Assembly: GCA_023434855.1 (NCBI GenBank)
Contig: JAEYSJ010000100.1
Coordinates: 1-19,091, forward strand
Origin: Bacillota bacterium
Lineage (GTDB): Bacteria > Bacillota_C > Negativicutes > JAEYSJ01
Direction: 5' to 3'
Length of the DNA stretch: 19,091 nucleotides
This document shows, one piece after another, positions 1 to 7,351 of this stretch (positions are counted from its first letter, which is position 1; each line of letters starts with the position of its first letter). Both the position numbers and the translations under genes were made by a program. The notes beneath the pieces are model-generated. The model had not been told where the DNA came from. It did not search any database and was given only the letters and a program-made list of their open reading frames with translations.

Positions 1-123
1 GTCGATATTCGTGCGCAAGCCTTCCTTATCCGGCACCTTGGATAGCAGCCTGCGGTCGGGCTTGGCAACAAGTAAAACATCTTCTTCTTTTTCCGGGCCT
101 TGTTGAAATAATTTATTGAACAT
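1..123 (-). CDS. N-terminal fragment of an unrecognised protein, cut by the window edge
   Basis: An open frame of 41 codons begins with ATG at 123 and runs off the window. An AGGAAAG ribosome binding site lies about six bases upstream of that ATG. An in-frame ATG at 138 is a possible but less well supported start. The visible protein begins MFNKLFQQGPEKEEDVLL and is hydrophilic and charged, with no signal peptide or membrane segment, so it is probably cytoplasmic. It lies 88 bases downstream of the deacetylase gene on the same strand, and I see no strong terminator between them, so it may be the last or a later gene of that operon. I do not recognise the family from 41 residues. Confidence 0.6.
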   Translation of the reverse strand, partial: MFNKLFQQGPEKEEDVLLVAKPDRRLLSKVPDKEGLRTNID

Positions 124-211
124 CCGCTTTCCTGCCATTTCTCGCTGCCGGGTCTCGCAGCATATAATTATCCCTGCGCTTCATGCCTAGGTAAGCCGTT
201 CGCTACTATTT

Positions 212-2854
212 CTATTCGTTCGTATGGTGCATTTGAGAATAGCCTGGCTTTATATAATCGGCTAATCTGCCTACTTTAAATTTTGTAGGATCTGTATCAG
301 CTTTTGCCTCGTTAGCAGTCAGTAAAATATCCACTGCCATAGGGGTATAAACCACACTGTCCCCCATATGCATAACTAATATGGCGCCTTTTCTTACTTC
401 ACCTTGTGGAGTATATATCCCCTCTCTTAAGGTCTTTAGTAGCTGGGGCACACTTTCTGCTTTGTAGTCATTCGTACTACTCGAGCCTGAAATAATATAT
501 TCATGCCCGGTTGCAAACAAAGCTTCCATTCCCATTCTGCTTATTGCCAGAGTTGGCGGACGAAAATAGCGAGTTAATGCTGGTTTGCCATTTATCGAAA
601 CATCACCCGTTACGTCAGCGAGTTTCTGATAGGCTAACGCCAGCTCTTTCGTATATTCTTCCTTATCTTGTGCAGGAAACTGCTTGCCTGTCTTCGGATC
701 ACGCACGGCCATTGGTTTGTGCTTATCTGAATGACTGCCAATTTCATGTCCTTCCGTTGCGATAGCACGAAGTAAATTGGGATTATTCATTACATGGTTA
801 GTGAGTACGAAAAAGTTTCCTACAACATTATGTTTGCGCAATACATACAGAATTTTATTGACGGCAGCATCAGTGCCCCAATCATCAAAAGTTAGAAAAA
901 TTACATTCTCTTTGGTATGAATCTGTCCACTCTTATCAAGACGTCGATCTTCCATTTTAGAAAACCCGAGCATACGATCTTCATAATCAACATCCGGATT
1001 TCCAATATACCGCTTTGAAGCCTCTGCCAGAAAATTATGCTCATTGATGGCAAGCTTAGGTGCATTGCTTCTTAGATAAGCAGGAATTTTTTCTGGATCC
1101 AAAGGGTACTGGTAAATAAATTTTGCATTGTTTAAAATAGCTCCGACCGGCTTAATTACATATTGAGAATCGTTTGCTCGATTACCGGCGGGGTTATCAT
1201 AGGATGTTGCAAAGGCAATATTATCGACTTTGTGCTGCTTAATCGTTTCAAGCAGGTTTCCTACTAACTGGTCATTTGTATAAAAATCCATTCTAAAATG
1301 AATAATTTGTCCCCTAGCTAACGAAAATACCCACTTACCAAAAACCTCTTCCATGACCTTATCCGCATTCGTATAATCCTTATGCTTGCTCTGAACAACG
1401 TTGAAAGATTGACCAATTAAACTGCAGCCAGATTGGACAACTGCAGCCTTGGTAACATCTGTTATCGCCCCCCATGGCTGTTTAACCAGTTTAGTCTCAA
1501 CACCGAATTGCTCGTATAAGACGTTTCTGTCACGGGCAATTAGTTTTTGTATCTCTTCCAGTGAGTCTCCATCCTTTGGCCTTATCGCGACACCAATTTC
1601 ATGCCCATCGGCAATAATTTTTTTCAGTGTCCCAGGATACTTCTTCATTTCTGTTTCTGCCACAAAAAATGTAGCTTTAATACCAAGGTTTTGCAACCTG
1701 CTTAAAACATCATTGACAACGACCTCATTGGCTATTCCGCCAAAAGTAAAGGAAAGCGCCGGTTCCGTTGTGGAAATTACCTTTATTTCTTGAGCCGTTT
1801 GACTATTTACAGCCTCTGCTGCAAAAGCAGTTCTAACTGAAAAAAAGGACCCCGCCTCCTCCTGAACGAAGGAAGCTGCCATATTCCAATATGCAGCAAC
1901 ATACTGGGTCAGCTGTCTGGCGTCAGGCAGCAAAGACGTTTTTACCGGTTTGATCAAACTGTTTGCGGCGAAATCTTCTACATAAACGGTTGTGTACTTG
2001 GCCTTAACCAGCGCAATCAGTAGTTTTTCAACTGCCTCAATCGTTCCTTTTTCACCGTAATCAGCCTGCTGGGTCAGATTTTTCAAGCCCGGCTGTTTAT
2101 CGATTGCCGGTTTTTGTTCAGCTTTACCCGCATCTTTAGCAACCGGTTCCGTATTCGTCTTTAGTTTAACGGAAACGATACTGCCTGGCTGGAGACTGCT
2201 TACAAATGCATCGGCCGCTTGAGGAGTCGTAATTTGTTTCACATTAACAAAAGCATTGCTTCTCACAACACTTACAAATCCGGCAGCTTTGGCAGCCTGG
2301 AGCACTTGATCTGTATAGTTAGTATCATTGCATTTAAGAAGATTCGGTCCTTGATCAGTTGTAACTTTGATGATTTTCTGGGCCTGGCAGAAATCCTTAA
2401 CCAGACGTTCCACAGGCAGGGTCTCCAATTTTCCCATTCCGGAAAGCGTATAGTTTTCTATCTTATAACCCGCATTCCTAATATTTACAACAGTTTGCGG
2501 ATCTTCAGCCGTTTGCATTCCATCTACAAAAAAGGTTGCCTTAATATTATGTTTCTTCAATAAGTCCAAAACCTGCTGCATGGTGGTACGATCAGATAAC
2601 CCGTCAAAAGTCAGGGCAACCTGCCGCTGAGCACTTTTAGTACCTGTAATAACAGTTGCTTTTCCCTGGCTGTTTTTAAGCTGTGCCATCGCATTGGCGA
2701 TTTCCTCATCAGCCTCATAAGAGCTTTTCATATCGGTAATATTGCGATACTCACTACCTGTAGGTGCCCATAAGACGTTTTTGAAAAATAACAGTCCAAT
2801 CAGACAAACACCAAGCACCGCAGCTAGTGACAGCACTATTTTTTTGTTTTTCAC
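212..2854 (-). CDS. Membrane-anchored protein with three tandem NodB (polysaccharide deacetylase) domains
   Basis: About 880 residues. One N-terminal membrane segment (about residues 6-24) anchors the protein, with the rest outside the cytoplasm. Three NodB-like (CE4) domains follow, at about 77-300, 365-560 and 650-870. Only the third keeps the metal and catalytic motifs: TFDDWG (D657, D658), HEIGSHSDKH (H708, H712), FRPP (R765) and LVMH (H829). The first domain has TFDGLSD and the second FTFGG in place of TFDDG, and neither has the H-x3-H pair, so both are probably inactive and structural or sugar-binding. The predicted activity is removal of N-acetyl groups from an amino-sugar polymer; the substrate is unknown. 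The GTG at 2854 is preferred over the in-frame GTG at 2863 because AGAGGTG lies six bases upstream of it. The gene follows the sugar dehydrogenase by 17 bases, so the two are cotranscribed. Confidence 0.88.
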   Translation of the reverse strand: MKNKKIVLSLAAVLGVCLIGLLFFKNVLWAPTGSEYRNITDMKSSYEADEEIANAMAQLKNSQGKATVITGTKSAQRQVALTFDGLSDRTTMQQVLDLLKKHNIKATFFVDGMQTAEDPQTVVNIRNAGYKIENYTLSGMGKLETLPVERLVKDFCQAQKIIKVTTDQGPNLLKCNDTNYTDQVLQAAKAAGFVSVVRSNAFVNVKQITTPQAADAFVSSLQPGSIVSVKLKTNTEPVAKDAGKAEQKPAIDKQPGLKNLTQQADYGEKGTIEAVEKLLIALVKAKYTTVYVEDFAANSLIKPVKTSLLPDARQLTQYVAAYWNMAASFVQEEAGSFFSVRTAFAAEAVNSQTAQEIKVISTTEPALSFTFGGIANEVVVNDVLSRLQNLGIKATFFVAETEMKKYPGTLKKIIADGHEIGVAIRPKDGDSLEEIQKLIARDRNVLYEQFGVETKLVKQPWGAITDVTKAAVVQSGCSLIGQSFNVVQSKHKDYTNADKVMEEVFGKWVFSLARGQIIHFRMDFYTNDQLVGNLLETIKQHKVDNIAFATSYDNPAGNRANDSQYVIKPVGAILNNAKFIYQYPLDPEKIPAYLRSNAPKLAINEHNFLAEASKRYIGNPDVDYEDRMLGFSKMEDRRLDKSGQIHTKENVIFLTFDDWGTDAAVNKILYVLRKHNVVGNFFVLTNHVMNNPNLLRAIATEGHEIGSHSDKHKPMAVRDPKTGKQFPAQDKEEYTKELALAYQKLADVTGDVSINGKPALTRYFRPPTLAISRMGMEALFATGHEYIISGSSSTNDYKAESVPQLLKTLREGIYTPQGEVRKGAILVMHMGDSVVYTPMAVDILLTANEAKADTDPTKFKVGRLADYIKPGYSQMHHTNE

Positions 2855-2860
2855 GCATAT

Positions 2861-2867
2861 CACCTCT
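2861..2867 (-). promoter_or_regulatory. Ribosome binding site deciding the deacetylase start
   Basis: AGAGGTG on the minus strand lies six bases before GTG 2854. The alternative GTG at 2863 falls inside this site, so it cannot be served by it. Confidence 0.6.
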
Positions 2868-2871
2868 CAGC

Positions 2872-4200
2872 TTAAAGACTCCAGTAGGAATAACCTTTGT
2901 CCTCAATTGTTTTCCGGTCAAACATACTCTTAATATCAATAACCACTTGTTTTGATTGTGCTTTCTGCGGTTTCAGCAGCTTTTCCAAATCAACCGGTTG
3001 CAAATCCTTGAATTGTTGATGAGCGACTAAAAAAACCAAACAATCCGCATTGTGAACATTTTGAAAATCAACGAGTTCCATGTTTAGTTCTTTTGTAAAT
3101 TCCCGTTTATCGACCACAGGGTCTACTATCTTTACTTTAATCCCATATGCAGCGAGCTGTTTGCAAACATCAACCGCTTTTGAATTGCGCATATCAGGAC
3201 AGTTTTCTTTAAAGGTAATGCCCATTATATAAATATTGGATTTTGATAAATTCTTGTTTGCCTGAATCATTTTTTTTATAATATTATCTGTTACATAAGC
3301 AGCCATGCCATCATTGACTTTTCGCCCGGCAGCGATAATTTGGGAATGATATCCCAGCATTTCTGCCTGATAAATAAAATAATACGGATCAACGCCAATA
3401 CAATGACCGCCTACCAGTCCAGGATTAAAGCCTAACGCATTCCATTTCGTATTCATTGCATCAATAACCTGCTTTGTACTGATGCCCATGCGGTCAAAAA
3501 CCATTGACAGCTCATTCATGAAGGCAATATTAATATCTCGCTGTGCGTTTTCAGCCAGTTTGGCTGCTTCCGCCACTTTAATGGTTTCCGCGCGGTAAAC
3601 ACCAGCTTGAATAATCAACTCATAAGCTGCCGCAATATTGGTAACCGTTTCCTCATCCATGCCGGCAACTATTTTGCGGATATTCTCCAGCTTATGAACT
3701 TTATCCCCTGGATTAATCCGCTCCGGCGAATAGGCAATCTTAAAATCACGGCCGCAGGCAAGCCCCGATTCTTGTTCTAAAATTGGGACGCAAATGTCTT
3801 CCGTAACACCGGGATATACCGTGGATTCAAAAACAACAATCGTTCCCTGTGTTAAATTCTGACCAATTATTTTACTGGCATTAACAACCGGCGACAAATT
3901 GGGGGTTTTATCACCATTAATTGGTGTGGGAACAGCAACAATAATAAGCTTTGCTTCTTTCAACCGTTCCGGATTAGAGGTGAATTCTAATGTTGTTTGT
4001 TGAATTCTTTCATCGCCAATTTCATTAGTCGGATCGATTCCTTTTTGATAGATGCTAATTTTTTCTTGATCAATGTCAAACCCTATTGTCTTTACTTTAT
4101 CGGCAAAGGCAACAGCAATAGGCAAACCCACATAGCCGAGCCCAACTACGGCCAGATAATCTTTGCGAGTCTGAATTTGTTCAAAAGTTTTCAACTGCAT
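2872..4200 (-). CDS. UDP-sugar dehydrogenase (UDP-glucose/UDP-N-acetylhexosamine 6-dehydrogenase family)
   Basis: About 442 residues, normal for the Ugd/WecC/TviB family, which oxidises C6 of a UDP-sugar to a uronic acid with two NAD+ in the cytoplasm. An N-terminal Rossmann fold carries GLGYVG (residues 20-25). SPER (about 158-161), the AEAAKLAEN helix with Lys214, and GGHCIGVDPYY with the catalytic Cys267 are all present, so the enzyme should be active. The overall pattern resembles UDP-N-acetyl-hexosamine dehydrogenases (WecC/TviB/WbpO-like) more than UDP-glucose dehydrogenase, but I cannot fix the substrate. ATG 4200 is chosen because GGGTGG lies five bases upstream; the ATG at 4215 has no ribosome binding site. 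It sits between the beta-barrel gene (19 bases upstream) and the deacetylase gene, suggesting it makes a uronic-acid precursor for the polymer handled by its neighbours. Confidence 0.92.
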   Translation of the reverse strand: MQLKTFEQIQTRKDYLAVVGLGYVGLPIAVAFADKVKTIGFDIDQEKISIYQKGIDPTNEIGDERIQQTTLEFTSNPERLKEAKLIIVAVPTPINGDKTPNLSPVVNASKIIGQNLTQGTIVVFESTVYPGVTEDICVPILEQESGLACGRDFKIAYSPERINPGDKVHKLENIRKIVAGMDEETVTNIAAAYELIIQAGVYRAETIKVAEAAKLAENAQRDINIAFMNELSMVFDRMGISTKQVIDAMNTKWNALGFNPGLVGGHCIGVDPYYFIYQAEMLGYHSQIIAAGRKVNDGMAAYVTDNIIKKMIQANKNLSKSNIYIMGITFKENCPDMRNSKAVDVCKQLAAYGIKVKIVDPVVDKREFTKELNMELVDFQNVHNADCLVFLVAHQQFKDLQPVDLEKLLKPQKAQSKQVVIDIKSMFDRKTIEDKGYSYWSL

Positions 4201-4205
4201 AAAGT

Positions 4206-4211
4206 CCACCC
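4206..4211 (-). promoter_or_regulatory. Ribosome binding site deciding the dehydrogenase start
   Basis: GGGTGG on the minus strand is five bases before ATG 4200. It lies downstream of the alternative ATG at 4215, so it supports the shorter protein. Confidence 0.55.
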
Positions 4212-4219
4212 GCATTCTA

Positions 4220-5713
4220 TTAAAAATAATGTGTAAGTTGATTCCACCAGCTAGTGCCTTTTTCGCCTGAGATTTTATCTGTTAGATTATAATATTCAGA
4301 TCCTGCTACCAGATTGTCAGCAAGCGTATAGCTTACTCCCACACCATAACCTCTAAATCCATTCATTGCTGCTCCGCCTCTGCCATTCATATCATGGGCA
4401 ATATACGTATTTAAAGGCTGATTATAGTATTTAGCAAAAATACTATAAGTACCTGGACGCCATGATTTCTGCTCGCCATAATTAAGACTGAAAACATAGC
4501 CAGTCTTATTCCCTTTACTGTCTCCAAGACTAGAGTTCAGCACCATAGCGCCTACTCCAATATTGCTAAAATTATAATTTCCACTAACTGTTCTGATTGA
4601 GTTGCGTGTACCGTTCATTTGATATTGATATGCTGCAGCTTCCAAATTATAATCATAATCCTTATATTGCGCTGCAGCGATCATCATTTCCCGCGTTTCG
4701 TCGGTTTGACCAAAACTAAATGTATATTTTACAGGCCTGCCGAAGTCAGTTCTGAGACCTTTGAAGCTGCTGTTATAAATGTTTCCTTCAGCCATCAAAT
4801 AGCCAAAGCTCCCCACAGTTACTTTAGATTCGCCTATAGGGCCTGTAGCATAAAGCCGGGAAAACTTAAATTGATCCCGATAACCGATTATCCCCTTTTG
4901 GCCCTCGACCATACCGTAAGCTCGCCAATTTTTCTCAAGTGGAACATCTGCCCCTAACCGGACACGAAGTTCAGAAAAGTCCTGATTTAAAGAACTAGGA
5001 CCGTTATTGAAGGCATAATGAGCACGAACTTCACCATCTAGATGCACTTTATTATCTTTGATTTCGCCTACATGCTTTATTTCATTAATTAGTCCATTAT
5101 ATGTTTCCGGCGCAATATAAACGGGATATTCATTCGCCTTTTGCACCGTTCCAGCAGTTATCTGCGATTTTGGCAAAGCTGCAGCTTTCGGTTCAATATC
5201 AGCATTATTACGCAATAGCTCTGTTGAAGGAGCACCACTGCTTAAATTGCCTGCGGTCGCATTACTGTTAGCTGCGCTGGCAGACGCAAAGTTGGTTGGA
5301 CCAGAAATCACTTTTGCCGTCAATGTTGCAATTTGGTAAGAAAAATCAGCCTTGGCCCGCTCTACGTTAAGATTGTGATCATTCAACATCTTTGCTGTAT
5401 TCTGGGCCATGGCGTAGGCAAAATCGCGACGCTGACTTTCAGGCAGCATTGGCATTGCCTTCGCCGTCACCTTGGCAATTGCATAAGAATACTCCACTTT
5501 AAAGGTTTCAACGTTTGTGTTGGGAGCAGCGAAAAGCTTGGCCGTTATTTGGGCCATTTCATAAGTAAAGTCTGCTTTTGCACTTTCATCTGTATTTGCA
5601 GAAAGGCTTGCAGCATATACCACAGTACCTTCTGAGTCATTATTAAACTGGTTCCCTGCCGTTATACTAATCACTGTCGCCATAGCTAACAGCATTCTTG
5701 CGGATTTTCTCAC
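4220..5713 (-). CDS. Putative outer-membrane beta-barrel protein with four N-terminal repeats
   Basis: 497 residues from GTG 5713, with a GGTGAG ribosome binding site. A signal peptide occupies about residues 1-35. Residues 46-140 hold four copies of a roughly 25-residue repeat with the core D/E-F/Y-x-Y-x-I/M-A-x-x-TAK: ADFTYEMAQITAK, VEYSYAIAKVTAK, RDFAYAMAQNTAK and ADFSYQIATLTAK. An Ala/Ser/Asn-rich linker follows to about residue 200. From about 215 to the end, alternating polar and aromatic stretches with many Gly and Tyr suggest a beta barrel, and the protein ends LTHYF, the terminal aromatic expected of an outer-membrane protein recognised by BamA. There is no S-layer homology domain, unlike the OmpM porins of Negativicutes. 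It is first in the riboswitch-led operon, ahead of the dehydrogenase and deacetylase genes, so a role in sugar or polymer passage or surface anchoring is plausible. No specific family is recognised. Confidence 0.75.
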   Translation of the reverse strand: MRKSARMLLAMATVISITAGNQFNNDSEGTVVYAASLSANTDESAKADFTYEMAQITAKLFAAPNTNVETFKVEYSYAIAKVTAKAMPMLPESQRRDFAYAMAQNTAKMLNDHNLNVERAKADFSYQIATLTAKVISGPTNFASASAANSNATAGNLSSGAPSTELLRNNADIEPKAAALPKSQITAGTVQKANEYPVYIAPETYNGLINEIKHVGEIKDNKVHLDGEVRAHYAFNNGPSSLNQDFSELRVRLGADVPLEKNWRAYGMVEGQKGIIGYRDQFKFSRLYATGPIGESKVTVGSFGYLMAEGNIYNSSFKGLRTDFGRPVKYTFSFGQTDETREMMIAAAQYKDYDYNLEAAAYQYQMNGTRNSIRTVSGNYNFSNIGVGAMVLNSSLGDSKGNKTGYVFSLNYGEQKSWRPGTYSIFAKYYNQPLNTYIAHDMNGRGGAAMNGFRGYGVGVSYTLADNLVAGSEYYNLTDKISGEKGTSWWNQLTHYF

Positions 5714-5823
5714 GTGATTATCTCACCGCCCTGTCCAGTTGGATCTTTAATCCAATAAGATGATTACATAAATCCGTGCGATTAATTATTAATAAGTACT
5801 AATTTTCACAATTAGAAAGACAA

Positions 5824-5852
5824 CTGCCAGGTTGCTGTTTGCAACCTGGCAG
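5824..5852 (-). terminator. Riboswitch expression-platform hairpin (putative conditional terminator)
   Basis: CTGCCAGGTTGC and GCAACCTGGCAG form a perfect 12-pair stem with a five-base loop. On the minus strand it is followed by TTGTCTTTCTAATT, a weak U-rich tract. The left arm is the 3' strand of the aptamer, so the hairpin and the ligand-bound fold exclude each other. This predicts termination without c-di-GMP and read-through with it. The poor U tract leaves other mechanisms possible. Confidence 0.6.
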
Positions 5853-5918
5853 TCATATACAACAATGTACGTAGACCCATAGCTTTGCGTCCTTATCTTT
5901 CAATAAGTTTGCGATATT
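5824..5918 (-). promoter_or_regulatory. Cyclic di-GMP-I (GEMM-I) riboswitch upstream of the beta-barrel operon
   Basis: On the minus strand the aptamer reads CGCAAAC, then a stem CTTATT/GATAAG closed by a GAAA tetraloop, then GGACGCAAAGC, then GGGTCTA, a variable arm, and TATGACTGCCAGGTTGC. These are the conserved blocks of the GEMM-I class in order: the tetraloop, the GACGCAAAG joint, the tetraloop-receptor side, and the GGTTGC strand that closes P1 with GCAA. The base before CAAAC is G, as in c-di-GMP binders; the cGAMP-selective variant has A there. The element ends about 110 bases before the beta-barrel GTG. The 3' aptamer strand is followed by its exact complement, forming the expression platform. 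Confidence 0.92.
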
Positions 5919-5938
5919 TTATCTATACAGTAGATAAA
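5918..5938 (-). repeat. Perfect inverted repeat just 5' of riboswitch 1
   Basis: TTTATCTA and TAGATAAA are separated by five bases. The repeat lies immediately upstream of the aptamer, between it and the candidate promoter. It could be a regulator binding site or a short 5' hairpin in the leader RNA. AT-rich content raises the chance of coincidence. Confidence 0.4.
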
Positions 5939-5959
5939 TACTATTTATTTAGTCAACAT

Positions 5960-5987
5960 TTTATCATTCTTACGCAATATGTATCAA
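5960..5987 (-). promoter_or_regulatory. Candidate sigma-70-type promoter for the beta-barrel operon
   Basis: On the minus strand TTGATA (5982-5987) is followed 16 bases later by GATAAA (5960-5965). Transcription would start about 35 bases before the aptamer. A TTGACT at about 5950 has no good -10 at normal spacing. Confidence 0.33.
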
Positions 5988-6127
5988 GTGGTATTTTAAT
6001 GATACTTGGCTTATTAAACTTGTAGTTTTTAGTAAATTTGCTTCTATTCTAGTTGGAATAATACTATTTCCATTAAATTTACATAACCTTTAAGCTTTTT
6101 TTAAACTTAACAAAAGAATTTTAAAGC

Positions 6128-6157
6128 TTGAAGCATAAATTGCTTTAAATATATAAT
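6128..6157 (+). promoter_or_regulatory. Promoter of the TadG-like gene
   Basis: TTGAAG (6128-6133) and a perfect TATAAT (6152-6157) are 18 bases apart, ending 30 bases before the ATG at 6188. The 10-mer TATATAATGG here also occurs at the promoter of the prepilin peptidase gene. Confidence 0.6.
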
Positions 6158-6187
6158 GGAAGAAACAGTAAGTTAAGGAGTTTCTCC

Positions 6188-7303
6188 ATGAAATGGTATT
6201 GCAATCAAAAAGGTTCCATTCTTGTTCTCGCGGCTTTTACAATTCCTTTTCTGTTTGCACTCAGTGCACTCGCCGTCGACCTCAGTTATCTCTATGCTCA
6301 GCGTGCCCATATACAGAACATTGCCGATGCTGCAGCCCTGGCAGGCGCAACTGTGCTTGGGTCAAGCCAAAACGCAGCTACAACAATGGCTCAAACGTAT
6401 GTTGCCCGCAACAGCAACGCCACTGATGCCGACAACAAGGTTAGCTATACTTTTCCTATTGAAAATGGTATCAAGAAAATCCGGGTGGATATCACGAAAA
6501 GTGCGCCGCTGATATTTATGAAATATTTTAATTATAATACCGCACCGCTTGCCGTATATGCCATTGCTTCCTATAGCGACAGTGGCCCTAATATATTTGA
6601 CTATGCCGCAATTTCGGGAGCCAACAACGGAATATTAAATCTTGGGCCTGGCGGTGGAAACAGATATAATGGATTTTTCCACTCAAACTATAAAATTCAC
6701 CGTGGCGGAGGTAATAACACTCTGCAGAGCGGTACCATTACAGCAGTTGATCCAGCGATATGGGCCGATACTTCCAGTTCCTTTATCCTAAATGGCACCG
6801 CAGAGGGGGGGAAAAATCCGATTGATATTTCTGTAGAGAATTCCGGCCTAGCATCTCTAATTGGTCAGATAAAAAATCAGAATCATTACGCCGGCAACTA
6901 CACCGATGGATTAGACTTATCTTCCTTTGGTACCGGAATTTATGTTGCTGGTAGTTTTAAACCTGGCTGGGTAAAGTGGGAAGGCAATTTAGATACAACA
7001 ACCGTTGTTATTGCAGAAGGCGATATCGTTTTCCCTGGAAATAACGGCAAAACAATGAGTGCAAATAACCATATCATTTTCTGCTCACTTACTGGAAATA
7101 TCACCTTTACTTTTAACGGCCCTTTTTATGGAATTCTTTACGCACCAAAAGGTAATATCACATTGTATATGGGAGGCAGTACCTTTAATGGCAGCCTCGT
7201 TGGCAATACGATATCATTAGGCTATGGAAATTCAACAATAAATGGAAAATCATTTGCAGGAGTCGGCGGCGGCAATGCACCTATAATACGCCTAATCGAA
7301 TAG
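6188..7303 (+). CDS. TadG-like pilus-associated protein with a beta-rich C-terminal region
   Basis: 371 residues, with ribosome binding site AAGGAG seven bases before the ATG. Residues 8-55 match the N-terminal region of Flp pilus-assembly TadE/TadG-like proteins: GSILVLAAFTIPFLFALS as membrane segment, then AVDLSYLYAQRAHIQNIADA and AALAGA. It lacks the Glu at +5 expected for prepilin cleavage after the KG at 8-9, so it is probably a membrane-anchored minor component rather than a processed pilin. Residues about 140-371 are rich in Gly, Asn and Ser with repeated hydrophobic strands, including YGILYAPKGNITL and GSLVGNTISLGYGNSTING, suggesting a stacked beta-strand or beta-helix surface domain of the kind attached to other pilus minor proteins. 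It is divergent from the beta-barrel operon and convergent with the Tad operon, so it is expressed independently of both riboswitches. A role at the pilus tip or as an adhesin is inference. Confidence 0.8.
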   Translation: MKWYCNQKGSILVLAAFTIPFLFALSALAVDLSYLYAQRAHIQNIADAAALAGATVLGSSQNAATTMAQTYVARNSNATDADNKVSYTFPIENGIKKIRVDITKSAPLIFMKYFNYNTAPLAVYAIASYSDSGPNIFDYAAISGANNGILNLGPGGGNRYNGFFHSNYKIHRGGGNNTLQSGTITAVDPAIWADTSSSFILNGTAEGGKNPIDISVENSGLASLIGQIKNQNHYAGNYTDGLDLSSFGTGIYVAGSFKPGWVKWEGNLDTTTVVIAEGDIVFPGNNGKTMSANNHIIFCSLTGNITFTFNGPFYGILYAPKGNITLYMGGSTFNGSLVGNTISLGYGNSTINGKSFAGVGGGNAPIIRLIE

Positions 7304-7308
7304 TTGAA

Positions 7309-7351
7309 AATAAAGCAGAGCGAAATCACCATGATTTCACTCTGCTTTATT
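7309..7351. terminator. Shared bidirectional terminator between the TadG-like gene and the Tad operon
   Basis: AATAAAGCAGAG (7309-7320) pairs with CTCTGCTTTATT (7340-7351). The inner arms GAAATCA/TGATTTC extend the stem past one mismatch to a three-base loop. It lies between two convergent genes and overlaps the last codon and stop of the DUF192 gene. The minus-strand transcript continues TTTATTTTC, and the plus-strand one carries T-rich sequence in its 3' arm, so it can serve both directions. Confidence 0.85.

Larger units (their letters stand above)
5714..6187. other. Divergent intergenic regulatory region
   Basis: This 474-base AT-rich gap separates the beta-barrel operon (minus) from the TadG-like gene (plus). 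It holds a c-di-GMP-I riboswitch and a palindrome serving the minus strand, a candidate minus-strand promoter, and a plus-strand promoter at 6128-6157. Between the riboswitch and the GTG there is also a small six-pair hairpin (5739-5755, TTGGAT/ATCCAA). I see no gene in it. Confidence 0.8.

Noticed and set aside
112..184. Minus-strand mini open frame of 23 codons starting at ATG 184, between the deacetylase and the partial gene.
   Set aside because: The ribosome binding site is poor, the product is very basic and unlike a known small protein, and it runs into the next gene's start region.
1449..1793. Plus-strand open frame of about 114 codons inside the deacetylase gene.
   Set aside because: It is antisense to a conserved coding region with clear NodB homology, and no ribosome binding site or promoter supports it.
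2754..2939. Minus-strand open frame of 61 codons over the dehydrogenase-deacetylase junction.
   Set aside because: It overlaps both better-supported genes in another frame and has no recognisable features.
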